A DNA stretch of 29,296 bases, from contig ML214172.1 of NCBI GenBank assembly GCA_004366195.1, forward strand, positions 892 to 30,187, in the 5' to 3' direction. Below, one piece after another: positions 14,453 through 20,890 of the stretch; position 1 is the first letter of the stretch, and the number at the start of each line of letters is the position of its first letter. The notes under the pieces were generated by a model. It ran no database searches, was not told the DNA's origin, and saw nothing but the letters and a program-made list of their open reading frames with translations. The translations under genes were made by a program, and so were the position numbers. This stretch comes from Actinomycetota bacterium (GTDB lineage Bacteria; Actinomycetota; UBA4738; HRBIN12).

Positions 14453-15694
14453 TCAGAACCGATCCGGACGGAACGGCGAGAGGTCGAGCGAGGGGGGCTT
14501 GCCCGCCGCGAGCTCGGCGACGAGCTTGCCGGTCGCCGGGCCCTGCGTGAAGCCGAGCGTGCCGTGGCCGGTGGCCACGAGGGCGCCCTCGACCCCCGGC
14601 GCCCAGCCGATCGCCGGGAGGTCGTCGGGCATGAGGGGACGGAAGCCGAACCAGGGCTCGGCCTCGCGCACCGGCGGGGGCTCGCGGAGCGCGCTGAGCC
14701 CGGCCCGGACCACCGCCCGCTGGCGGACCGGATCGGGCCCGCGCCGGAAGCCCGCGAGCTCGAGCGTCCCGGCGAACCGGATCCGGCCCTCCAGGGGCAG
14801 CACGATCACCCGCGAGTCCCCCACGATCACCGGGTGCCTCGGCCCGCCCTCGGGGGCCGGGATCGTCGTGCTGTAGCCGGTGGCGGGCTGGATCGGCAGG
14901 CGCAGGCCGAGGTCGCGCGCGAGGGCGGGCGACCAGGCCCCCGCCGCGAGCACCACGAGGTCCGCGGCGATCTCCCGCGGTGGGTCGCCCGCGAGGGCCG
15001 CGGCGGCGCGGCCGCGGCGCACGAGGATGCGGCGGACCGGCGTCCGCTCGAGCACCTCGGCCCCGCGCGAGCGAGCGTGCTCGGCCACCGAGCGCACGTA
15101 GCGGTACGAGTCGCCGGAGCCCTGGTCCTCGAGGAGGTAGCCGCCTCGGTGGTCGGGCGCGAGCGCCGGCTCGAGCTCGAGCAGCTCCTCGCGCTCGAGG
15201 ACGCGGCCCTCGAAGCCGAGCGAGCGCACCTCCCCGACCACGGCCTCGGCCTCCCGGCGCCACTCCGGCGAGCGCGAGGCGGCGAGCAGCGGCCCCCGCC
15301 GGTAGCCGAAGGAGGCGACGCCCGCGCGCACGAGCTCCTCGTACAGCTCGAACGAGAGGCGCGAGAGGGCCACGAGCGCCTCGGTCGAGCGCCGGTAGAT
15401 CGGCTCCGGCGTGTGGCGCCAGAAGCGCAGGAGCCAGGGAGCCAGCGAGGGCCCCGCACGTGGGCGGATCGTGAACGGGCCGTCGCGGCGGAGGAGCGCG
15501 CGCAGCCCCTCCGCGACGATGCCGGGCCCCGGCAGGGCCTCGGAGTGGGCGGGGCAGATGAGGCCGGCGTTGGCGTAGGAGCAGCCGCGGCCGACCTCAC
15601 CGCGGTCGATCAGCGTGACCCCGAACCCCTCCTCGAGGAGGTAGTGGGCGCACGCCACCCCGACCGCCCCAGCGCCGATCACCACCGCTCGCAC
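14453..15694 (-). CDS. FAD-dependent D-amino-acid dehydrogenase / glycine oxidase-type oxidoreductase
   Basis: The start GTG 15694 is chosen because the FAD Rossmann motif begins directly after it (VRAVVIGAGAVGVACAHYL) and a TACCCT box lies 7 nt upstream. The frame is open further up, but that stretch would run antisense into the tRNA gene. The 413-residue product has GCSYANAGLICPAHSEALPGPG, which matches the DadA type of D-amino-acid dehydrogenase. Other DAO landmarks are LVVLAAGAWSPALARDLG, QPATGYSTTIP and GATGHGTLGFTQGPATG-like residues at the C-terminus (VATGHGTLGFTQGPATGK). It oxidises an amino acid to the imino acid with FAD; substrate choice between D-amino acids, glycine and sarcosine is not decidable here. 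It lacks the GcvT half seen in the two fusion enzymes and is transcribed alone. Confidence 0.82.
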   Translation of the reverse strand: MRAVVIGAGAVGVACAHYLLEEGFGVTLIDRGEVGRGCSYANAGLICPAHSEALPGPGIVAEGLRALLRRDGPFTIRPRAGPSLAPWLLRFWRHTPEPIYRRSTEALVALSRLSFELYEELVRAGVASFGYRRGPLLAASRSPEWRREAEAVVGEVRSLGFEGRVLEREELLELEPALAPDHRGGYLLEDQGSGDSYRYVRSVAEHARSRGAEVLERTPVRRILVRRGRAAAALAGDPPREIAADLVVLAAGAWSPALARDLGLRLPIQPATGYSTTIPAPEGGPRHPVIVGDSRVIVLPLEGRIRFAGTLELAGFRRGPDPVRQRAVVRAGLSALREPPPVREAEPWFGFRPLMPDDLPAIGWAPGVEGALVATGHGTLGFTQGPATGKLVAELAAGKPPSLDLSPFRPDRF

Positions 15695-15701
15695 GGGCGC
15701 A

Positions 15702-15707
15702 AGGGTA
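15702..15707 (-). promoter_or_regulatory. -10 box of the amino-acid oxidase gene
   Basis: TACCCT on the minus strand is followed after 7 nt by the GTG start at 15694, so the transcript should be leaderless or nearly so. No good -35 is visible. It lies back to back with the tRNA-Ser promoter on the other strand. Confidence 0.5.
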
Positions 15708-15710
15708 CGG

Positions 15711-15738
15711 CCGACACCCCCTCGCCGACCGCTAGACT
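15711..15738 (+). promoter_or_regulatory. Probable tRNA-Ser promoter
   Basis: A weak -35 CCGACA (15711-15716) and a good -10 TAGACT (15733-15738) are 16 nt apart. The -10 ends 7 nt before the first tRNA base, so transcription would begin almost at the mature 5' end. Confidence 0.5.
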
Positions 15739-15745
15739 CGACCTC

Positions 15746-15830
15746 GGTGGCCTGCCCGAGCGGACGAAGGGGCACGCCTGGAGAGCGTGTAGGGGGCAAC
15801 CCCTCGCGGGTTCGAATCCCGCGGCCACCG
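15746..15830 (+). tRNA. tRNA-Ser(GGA)
   Basis: The acceptor stem GGTGGCC (15746-15752) pairs perfectly with GGCCACC (15823-15829), with discriminator G at 15830. The anticodon stem CACGC/GCGTG encloses loop CTGGAGA with anticodon GGA, which reads UCC and UCU. A long variable arm (AGGGG-GCAA-CCCCT type) is the class II mark of serine tRNAs. The T arm is GCGGG-TTCGAAT-CCCGC. The 3' CCA is not encoded (CCG follows), so it must be added by the CCA-adding enzyme. Confidence 0.95.
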
Positions 15831-15841
15831 CCGATCCGGCC

Positions 15842-16537
15842 TCACGGCGAGCGCCATCCGGGGCAGCGCGCCGGCGCGACCGGTCCCGGGAGCTCGGCCG
15901 ACGTCTCGAGGTCCCGCCGGACGTCGTCGAAGGTAGCCCAGGAGCGGTAGGGAACCCCATCGCCCTCACAGATGCGGACGAGGGAGTCCTTCGCGTACAC
16001 GACGTCGGCGTACAGGGCCCCGTAGCGGTCGGACTGTCCCTCGCCGACGAACGCGACCGGGCCGTGGGACGCCCGGAGCCGCTGCACCGCGAGCATCTTG
16101 CACGTGCCGCACCCGACGCACTCGGGGTGGCCGTTCGGGTGGCGGAGCGCGGGTCGTCCGTCGAAGACCATCTCGTTCGTCACCACGGGGACGTGTCCGA
16201 GGCCCGCGCGCTCCAGGATCGGGCGGATGTAGAAGGCGAAGCCGTCGGAGACGAGCTCGAGGGGTAGCCCCCGCTCCTCCGCCCAGCGGACGAACGGCGG
16301 GAACGTCGGGTCGAGCTCGGCGTGCTCGAGGGCGTACGCGAGCATCGCCTCGCGCGAGCCCCGCAGCATCGCGGCCTGGTGCCGCGCAGCCTCCCGGAGC
16401 CCCATCTCGCCCCGGTCCACCGCCTCGTCGTAGGCCTCCCCGCCCGGCTCGCCGAACGCCTCGAGCAGGAGCTCGGAGACGTCCTGCAGGCACGCGGTGC
16501 CGTCGAAGTCGATCACCAGAGCGCGGACGGGGAGCAC
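15842..16537 (-). CDS. HAD-superfamily phosphatase, MtnX-like
   Basis: The 231-residue product carries HAD motif I LVIDFDGTA (Asp10, Asp12), motif II LVSDGFAFY (Ser/Asp), a later Lys in CGTCK, and motif III FVGEGQSDRYGALYAD. The cap region between motifs I and II is small and helical. Before motif III is HPECVGCGTCK, three Cys in a CxxCxxCK arrangement typical of MtnX-like and phosphoserine-phosphatase-like HADs, suggesting a metal-binding or structural role. MtnX works in methionine salvage, but no other salvage gene is here, so another phosphate monoester is equally likely. GTG 16537 is 6 nt after a TACCCT box (leaderless). The gene ends 11 nt from the tRNA-Ser gene, which is on the other strand. 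Confidence 0.8.
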   Translation of the reverse strand: MLPVRALVIDFDGTACLQDVSELLLEAFGEPGGEAYDEAVDRGEMGLREAARHQAAMLRGSREAMLAYALEHAELDPTFPPFVRWAEERGLPLELVSDGFAFYIRPILERAGLGHVPVVTNEMVFDGRPALRHPNGHPECVGCGTCKMLAVQRLRASHGPVAFVGEGQSDRYGALYADVVYAKDSLVRICEGDGVPYRSWATFDDVRRDLETSAELPGPVAPARCPGWRSP

Positions 16538-16543
16538 GCGGGC

Positions 16544-16549
16544 AGGGTA
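16544..16549 (-). promoter_or_regulatory. -10 box of the HAD phosphatase gene
   Basis: TACCCT on the minus strand lies 6 nt before the GTG start at 16537, consistent with a leaderless mRNA. It falls in the 16-bp gap after the HepT stop, so the phosphatase can be transcribed separately from the toxin-antitoxin unit. No clear -35 is visible. Confidence 0.45.
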
Positions 16550-16553
16550 CCGG

Positions 16554-16976
16554 CTACGTGCCCGCCTCGAGGTAGGCGTCGAGACGTTCGGCGAGGGTCA
16601 CGAGATCGTCCAGCCCGTCGAGGCTCGCCCAGACCCGCTCCGGGTCGAGCTCGAGGTAGCCGTGGACGAGGAGGTTCCGCAGCCCCGCGGCCCGCCCGAG
16701 CCTGGAGGCCAGCGCCTCATCCAGGACGCCGTGCCGCCTGAGGAGCTCGAAGACCTCCCGGTACGTCGAGGGGCTCTCCGGGAAGTCCTCGGCGACGACG
16801 TGAGCGGCGGCGTCGATGGCGGACTGGAGCGCGAGCTGGAGGTGCCGCTCCACAGCGGCCTGGAGCTGGGGGTCCGAGAGGAACCGCTCGCGCCCCGCCG
16901 CCCGCGCCTCGCGCAGGGCGACGATGCGACGGTCGAGCTCGCGCAGCCGGAGCCGGAGGACCTCAGCGTCGACCAA
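16554..16976 (-). CDS. hepT: HepT-like HEPN toxin (DUF86 family RNase)
   Basis: The chosen start is TTG 16976, with GGAGGGGAG about 5 nt upstream and a 14-nt overlap with mntA; it gives 140 residues, normal for HepT. An earlier in-frame start would add a low-complexity Ser-rich segment read out of frame from mntA. Near the C-terminus RNLLVHGY contains the RX4HXY motif of HEPN RNases (Arg100, His105, Tyr107). The rest is all-helical (REVFELLRRHGVLDEALASRLGR and similar). HepT toxins are RNases that are silenced when the partner MntA AMPylates the Tyr of this motif; this is known from the family, and all residues required are present. The pair may act in plasmid or phage defence or as a stress module. 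Confidence 0.85.
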   Translation of the reverse strand: MVDAEVLRLRLRELDRRIVALREARAAGRERFLSDPQLQAAVERHLQLALQSAIDAAAHVVAEDFPESPSTYREVFELLRRHGVLDEALASRLGRAAGLRNLLVHGYLELDPERVWASLDGLDDLVTLAERLDAYLEAGT

Positions 16977-17382
16977 AGCTCCCCTCCGCCAAGCGTCGCC
17001 GGAGCCCCTCGGCGACGATGCGTCGGAGGGGCTCGAGATCGAGGTACTCGAGGATGGTCCGAACCCGATGGCGGACACGCGCCGCGTCATCGCGGCAGAG
17101 GAGGAGGCGGCCGTCGCGGAGGACGCGGAAGGCGAGCTCGCTCGGGGCCTCGTTCAGCACGACCACGTCCACCCGGTCGGTGCCCGTCGCGGCCGCGAGG
17201 TCGCCGATCAGGTCGAGCTGGGCGGAGGCGGGGTCCGCCCCCTCCCCGAGGAGCACGGCGACGTCGAGATCGGAGAGCGGGCCGGCGCGACCGCGAGCCG
17301 CCGATCCGAACAGGTACGCGACGACGACCTCGGGATGACGCTCCAGGGCCGCCCGGGCCCTCGTCTCGACCTCGGGATCCAC
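16963..17382 (-). CDS. mntA: MntA-like antitoxin, minimal nucleotidyltransferase
   Basis: From GTG 17382 the protein has 139 residues. It contains LFGSAARGRAGPLSDLDVAV, an exact GSX10DXD motif (Gly26, Ser27, Asp38, Asp40), and a third acidic ligand in RVDVVVLN (Asp72). These are the catalytic residues of MntA, which transfers AMP from ATP onto HepT. A helical tail follows (RVRTILEYLDLEPLRRIVAEGLRRRL). The gene precedes hepT and overlaps it by 14 nt. TAGGAT lies 7 nt before the GTG, so the message is probably leaderless at mntA while hepT uses a Shine-Dalgarno and a weak TTG start. This should keep the antitoxin in excess. Confidence 0.87.
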   Translation of the reverse strand: MDPEVETRARAALERHPEVVVAYLFGSAARGRAGPLSDLDVAVLLGEGADPASAQLDLIGDLAAATGTDRVDVVVLNEAPSELAFRVLRDGRLLLCRDDAARVRHRVRTILEYLDLEPLRRIVAEGLRRRLAEGSFGRR

Positions 17383-17389
17383 GCGGCCA

Positions 17390-17395
17390 ATCCTA
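17390..17395 (-). promoter_or_regulatory. -10 box of the mntA-hepT unit
   Basis: TAGGAT on the minus strand is followed after 7 nt by the mntA GTG at 17382. No convincing -35 is seen; the upstream stretch is rich in GC palindromes. Confidence 0.45.
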
Positions 17396-17424
17396 CGGCC
17401 GGGGCTCCGGCGCCGGGGACGGTT

Positions 17425-17471
17425 CGAGCCTCCGGCGGGCCCGGCACGAAGGGGCCACGGCCGAAGGCTCG
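17425..17471 (-). terminator. Possible terminator downstream of the small membrane protein
   Basis: CGAGCCT (17425-17431) can pair with AGGCTCG (17465-17471). The 33-nt interior is itself rich in GGCC/GGGCC self-complementarity. It lies 19 nt after the minus-strand stop at 17490 and before the mntA promoter, a sensible place to separate the two units. There is no U-tract. Confidence 0.35.
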
Positions 17472-17489
17472 GAACGCTCGGGGCTCGGG

Positions 17490-17819
17490 TCAGGCGGCGC
17501 GCAGCTGCGTGCGCTCGATCGTCGTGGCCTCGTCCGTTACCTTCCGGGACAGGCCGCCGATGAAGCCGAGCAGCACGTGCCAGGCGTGCGCCATGCCCCC
17601 GATGATGAAGCCCGTCAGGGTGACGTCCAGCCAGCCGGCGCGGGTCGTCATCTCCCACTCCCGCCACAGGCCGAAGTCCATCACCCATGCGGCGATGATG
17701 CCGAGGCCGAGGAACACGAGCGCACGCACCTCAGGCACCTTGGCCAGGTACCGCTCGACGAGCGCCGCCACGATCATGACGGCGAGCCCCAAGAGAACGG
17801 CGATACCGAAGGCGTGCAT
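17490..17819 (-). CDS. Small multi-pass membrane protein, function unknown
   Basis: ATG 17819 has a strong Shine-Dalgarno (AAGGAGGTGAG) right upstream. The 109-residue product has three or four hydrophobic segments: FGIAVLLGLAVMIVAALV, ALVFLGLGIIAAWVMDFGLW, and a weaker C-terminal pair LDVTLTGFIIGGMAHAWHVLLGFIGGL. A charged cytoplasmic-looking tail SRKVTDEATTIERTQLRAA closes it. Size and layout recall holin-like proteins, but I do not recognise a specific family. It is transcribed alone, divergent from the SRP RNA gene, and downstream lies the mntA-hepT unit on the same strand with a likely terminator between. Confidence 0.7.
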   Translation of the reverse strand: MHAFGIAVLLGLAVMIVAALVERYLAKVPEVRALVFLGLGIIAAWVMDFGLWREWEMTTRAGWLDVTLTGFIIGGMAHAWHVLLGFIGGLSRKVTDEATTIERTQLRAA

Positions 17820-17907
17820 GGCTCACCTCCTTCCTCCATGCGGCCTCCGACACGATTGTATGTCCGCCTCCGACCTGCGGGAAGACGCCCGCGTCCGGCC
17901 CGGGCCG

Positions 17908-17913
17908 TATACT
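17908..17913 (+). promoter_or_regulatory. -10 box of the SRP RNA gene
   Basis: TATACT ends about 5 nt before the base-paired 5' end of the SRP RNA. It is the closest match to TATAAT in the window, fitting a strongly expressed stable RNA. The -35 region is not obvious. Confidence 0.5.
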
Positions 17914-17917
17914 CGCC

Positions 17918-18145
17918 CCGGTGGCCGTGCCAGGCGGGGAGCTAGCGGTGCCCTGTACCCGCGATCCGCTTCAGCGGGGCTGGATCCCCGCCCGAGGCCC
18001 GTCGGGTCCGAGTTCGCTCCCGGTACGGGGCGTTGAAGGTCGGGTCCCGCGCGACGTCATCCCGTGAACCCGGTCAGGTCCGGAAGGAAGCAGCCGTAAG
18101 CGGGGCGTGACGGGTGCCGCGGGCGTGCCTGACCGGAGCCGCCGG
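17918..18145 (+). ncRNA. ffs: Signal recognition particle RNA, large bacterial type with Alu domain
   Basis: The S domain is unmistakable: GGTCAGGTCC (18072-18081) followed by GGAAGGAAGCAGCC (18082-18095), the Ffh-binding apical loop. The 5' part has GGAGCTAGCGGTGCCCTGTA (17938-17957) and a downstream CCGCTTCAGCGGGGCTG segment, characteristic of the Alu domain of large bacterial SRP RNAs. Ends are set by pairing CCGGTGGC (17918-17925) with GCCGCCGG (18138-18145), allowing one G-U pair, and are approximate. The RNA joins Ffh to deliver membrane and secretory proteins to FtsY; the Alu domain, absent from the short 4.5S form, is associated with translation arrest. Its place between a tRNA-Ser and dnaX is common in Gram-positive genomes. 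Confidence 0.92.
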
Positions 18146-18197
18146 CCGGCGACGCGACGGGGTCCGGCGCGGTCGACGGCGGGTGCACGGCCACCAC

Positions 18198-18203
18198 TAG
18201 ACT
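18198..18203 (+). promoter_or_regulatory. Possible -10 box for dnaX
   Basis: TAGACT is identical to the tRNA-Ser -10. A weak TCGACG (18173-18178) lies 19 nt upstream. The dnaX GTG follows after 25 nt, with Shine-Dalgarno GAGGGGGAA at 18218-18226. dnaX may also be reached by read-through from the SRP RNA. Confidence 0.35.
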
Positions 18204-18228
18204 TCTCCGCACCGAGCGAGGGGGAAGC

Positions 18229-20007
18229 GTGGCCGAGGAGCAGTACCAGTCGCTCTACCGGAAGTACCGACCCCAGGGGCCCCAGGAGGTCCTCGGCCAG
18301 GAGCACGTGGTGCGGGCGCTCATGGGTGCCGTGCGGGAGGGGCGCCTCGCGCACGCCTTCCTGTTCTGCGGGCCGCGCGGGACCGGGAAGACCTCGACCG
18401 CGCGGATCCTCGCCAAGATGGTGAACTGCGAGCGGGGGCCGACGCCGGAGCCCTGCGGCACCTGCGCCCAGTGCGTGGCGATCCGCGAGGGGCAGCACCT
18501 CGACGTGGTCGAGATCGACGCCGCGAGCCACGGCGGGGTGGACGACGCGCGGGAGCTCCGTGAGAAGGCCCCGACCGCCCCCGTCCAGGGGCGCGAGAAG
18601 GTCTACATCATCGACGAGGCCCAGCGCCTCTCGCGCGAGGCCTTCGACGCGCTCCTGAAGGTCTTCGAGGAGCCGCCGCCCGGGGTGCGGTTCGTGCTCG
18701 CCACGACCGAGCCCCACAAGATGCCCCCCACGATCGTCGGGCGGTGCCAGCGTTTCGACTTCCACCGCGGCTCGACCGAGCTCGTCGCCGAGCACCTCCT
18801 GCGGGTGGCGGAGGCCGAGGGGATCTCGCTCACGCCCGGGGCGGCCCACGCGATGGCCCGCCAGTCCGAGGGCTCGTTCCGCGACGCGCTCTCGCTGCTC
18901 GACCAGGCCGCGGTGCTCGGGGGCGGGCAGGTGGACGAGGCGGTGGTGGCCTCGCTCATCGGCGGAGGGCGGTCGGACGCGCTGTACGCGCTCGCCGACG
19001 CCGTGGCGGTGGGGGACGCCAAGGGCGTGTTCGAGCTCGTGGACCGGCTGGTGAAGGAGGGTCAGGACCTGCGGCACGTGACCTCGGAGGCCCTCGCCCA
19101 CTTCCGGAACCTCCTCCTCGTGAAGACCGCGCCGGGGCAGCCCGAGCTCCTCGACGTGCCCGAGGGGGAGCTCGAGCATCTCGCGGCGCAGGCGGCCAAG
19201 CTCTCGGCGGCGGAGCTCGCGCGGGTGATCTCGCTCCTGCTCGCCGCCCAGGCCGACATGCGCTGGACCACCTCGCCGCGCCTTTCCCTGGAGCTCGCGT
19301 TGGTGCGCGCGACGATGCCCGAGACCGACGCCCAGCCCCACGCGCTGATCTCGCGGATCGAGCGGCTCGAGCGGATCGCAGGGGTCGTGACCGGCGCTGG
19401 GGCTGCGGCCGGGGCCGCCGCTCCCGGGCTCGTTTCGCGGCCGGCTGCGCAGGGTCAGGTGGAGGCATCGGCCCCCGCGGTGGGCGGCGGAGGCTCAGGG
19501 AGCCCGTCCGCCGCGGCCCCACCCGGGAAGCGCAGCCCCCGGCGTGAGCGTCCGTCGGAGGCCGCGCCGGCAGCCGCCCAGCCGGCGCAGCCGGTGGGGG
19601 CGGGGACCGCGGCGGTGGACGTCGGGACGATCCGGGCCAACTGGCAGGGGCTCATCGCCCAGCTCCGGTCGGCGGGCAAGGCCGTGCTGCCCTCGTTCCT
19701 GGAGATCGCCACGCCGGCCTCCTTCGACGGCGAGACCCTGGAGCTCGTATTCCCGCCCGACCGGAGGTTCGGGGTCGCCAAGGTCGAGGAGCGCGAGGGG
19801 GAGCTGCGCGAGGCGCTCGTTGCCGTGTTCGGGATCTCGCCGAGGATCCGGTGCGTGGTGCGCGAGCCGGTGGCGGCCGAGGCGGTCGAGGACGACCCGC
19901 CGCTCTCGGAGGCGGAGGCCCTTGCGCGCCGGGGCCGGCGCCAAGCCGGTCGCCGAGGACGAGGGGTGAGGGGTCGCCGGTGTACGAGGGGCCGATCCAG
20001 GACCTGA
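18229..20007 (+). CDS. dnaX: DNA polymerase III subunit gamma/tau
   Basis: The product is the clamp-loader ATPase. The N-terminus YQSLYRKYRPQGPQEVLGQEHV is diagnostic. Walker A is GPRGTGKTS (48-56), followed by a four-Cys zinc site (CERGPTPEPCGTCAQC), Walker B IIDEAQRLS, and sensor 1 ATTEPHKMPPTIVGRCQRFDF. The usual SRC motif reads GRC. AAA+ domains II and III extend to about residue 365, then an Ala/Pro/Gly-rich linker, then a tau-type C-terminal domain (about 465-560, IRANWQGLIAQLRSAGKAVLPSFLE). GTG 18229 follows a Shine-Dalgarno. The last ~20 residues are Arg-rich and overlap recR by 28 nt. The +1 frame instead reads RAGAGAKPVAEDEG and stops at 19967-19969, just before recR, so an indel near 19930 is likely. 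No slippery A-run is seen for programmed gamma synthesis. Confidence 0.93.
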   Translation: MAEEQYQSLYRKYRPQGPQEVLGQEHVVRALMGAVREGRLAHAFLFCGPRGTGKTSTARILAKMVNCERGPTPEPCGTCAQCVAIREGQHLDVVEIDAASHGGVDDARELREKAPTAPVQGREKVYIIDEAQRLSREAFDALLKVFEEPPPGVRFVLATTEPHKMPPTIVGRCQRFDFHRGSTELVAEHLLRVAEAEGISLTPGAAHAMARQSEGSFRDALSLLDQAAVLGGGQVDEAVVASLIGGGRSDALYALADAVAVGDAKGVFELVDRLVKEGQDLRHVTSEALAHFRNLLLVKTAPGQPELLDVPEGELEHLAAQAAKLSAAELARVISLLLAAQADMRWTTSPRLSLELALVRATMPETDAQPHALISRIERLERIAGVVTGAGAAAGAAAPGLVSRPAAQGQVEASAPAVGGGGSGSPSAAAPPGKRSPRRERPSEAAPAAAQPAQPVGAGTAAVDVGTIRANWQGLIAQLRSAGKAVLPSFLEIATPASFDGETLELVFPPDRRFGVAKVEEREGELREALVAVFGISPRIRCVVREPVAAEAVEDDPPLSEAEALARRGRRQAGRRGRGVRGRRCTRGRSRT

Positions 20008-20573
20008 TCGACGAGCTCTCGCGCCTGCCGGGGATCGGGCCGAAGTCCGCCCAGCGCCTCGCCTTCCACCTCGTGAAGGCCCCGCCGGAGGAGGCCAAGC
20101 GCCTCGCCGAGGCCATCCTCGCCGCCAAGGAGCGGATCTCCTTCTGCGTGGAGTGCGGCAACGTGGCCGAGGGCGAGCGCTGCCGCATCTGCCGCGACCC
20201 GGGGCGGGACCCCACGGTGCTCTGTGTCGTCGAGGAGCCGAAGGACGCCGCGACGATCGAGAAGGCCGGCGTCATCAAGGGCCGCTACCACGTGCTCGGC
20301 GGTGCCATCAGCCCCCTCGACGGGATCGGGCCGGAGGATCTGCGCGTGCAGGAGCTGCTCGAGCGGGTCGAGCGGGACCACGTGGCCGAGGTCATCATCG
20401 CCACGAACCCGAACCTGGAGGGCAACGCCACGGCCATGTACGTGGCCGGACTGCTGAAGCCCCTCGGCGTGCGCGTGACGCGCCTCGCGAGCGGGCTCCC
20501 CGTCGGCGGCGACCTCGAGTACGCGGACGAGGTCACGCTCTCCCAGGCCCTGGAGGGCCGCCGCGAGATGTGA
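19980..20573 (+). CDS. recR: Recombination mediator protein RecR
   Basis: GTG 19980 gives 197 residues, the standard length. The order of domains is complete: helix-hairpin-helix LSRLPGIGPKSAQRLAFHL (residues ~10-30), the four-Cys zinc finger CVECGNVAEGERCRIC, the Toprim domain (LCVVEEPKDAATIEKAG, YHVLGGAISPLDGIGP, EVIIATNPNLEGNATAMY) and the C-terminal LASGLPVGGDLEYADEVTL. RecR works with RecO and RecF to load RecA on gapped DNA. It follows dnaX directly; the small DNA-binding protein gene ybaB, which usually lies between the two, is missing. Confidence 0.95.
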   Translation: MYEGPIQDLIDELSRLPGIGPKSAQRLAFHLVKAPPEEAKRLAEAILAAKERISFCVECGNVAEGERCRICRDPGRDPTVLCVVEEPKDAATIEKAGVIKGRYHVLGGAISPLDGIGPEDLRVQELLERVERDHVAEVIIATNPNLEGNATAMYVAGLLKPLGVRVTRLASGLPVGGDLEYADEVTLSQALEGRREM

Positions 20574-20623
20574 GCGGCGGGCGCCCCGCACGCGGCGGCG
20601 TGCCGTCCGATCCGGTGATGCCA

Positions 20624-20639
20624 GGGCAGAACCCTGCCC
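20624..20639 (+). terminator. Short hairpin downstream of recR
   Basis: GGGCAG (20624-20629) pairs with CTGCCC (20634-20639) around AACC, 50 nt after the recR stop. Stem length is only 6 bp and no U-tract follows, so it is a weak candidate. Apart from this hairpin, and a TTGACG at 20656-20661 without a matching -10, I see nothing in 20574-20676. Confidence 0.3.
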
Positions 20640-20676
20640 GCGGTCGTGGATCGTCTTGACGGTCGAGAGAAAGAAT

Positions 20677-20829
20677 GTGAATGTCGTGAAGAGGATCGGT
20701 TACCGACTGCTCATGCTGCTCCTCGTGGTTCCCCACGTCACGGTCGGACCCGCTTCGGAGGCGGCAAGCGGCGCTCCGGCGAACTGCTCGGATGAGGCTG
20801 GGATCAGCACGAGAAGCGGTACCACGTGA
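20677..20829 (+). CDS. Small predicted secreted peptide (50 residues)
   Basis: The frame from GTG 20677 to TGA 20827-20829 starts VNVVKRIGYRLLMLLLVVPH, a basic stretch followed by a hydrophobic core. PASEA-ASG offers a signal-peptidase-like site near residue 29. This leaves a mature part of only about 21 residues with a single Cys. GTG 20686 is a second possible start. The Shine-Dalgarno is weak (GAGAGAAAG). Its base composition is less GC-rich than the surroundings. The following gene begins with a similar pattern (MRRIGVALLAMAGVL), so this could be the truncated front end of a relative rather than a complete gene. Function unknown. Confidence 0.4.
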   Translation: MNVVKRIGYRLLMLLLVVPHVTVGPASEAASGAPANCSDEAGISTRSGTT

Positions 20830-20890
20830 CGAAGGTCGACGATTCCCGCATGAGGACGTGGACGGATCCCCTGTGAGAGGGGTGGTGGTG

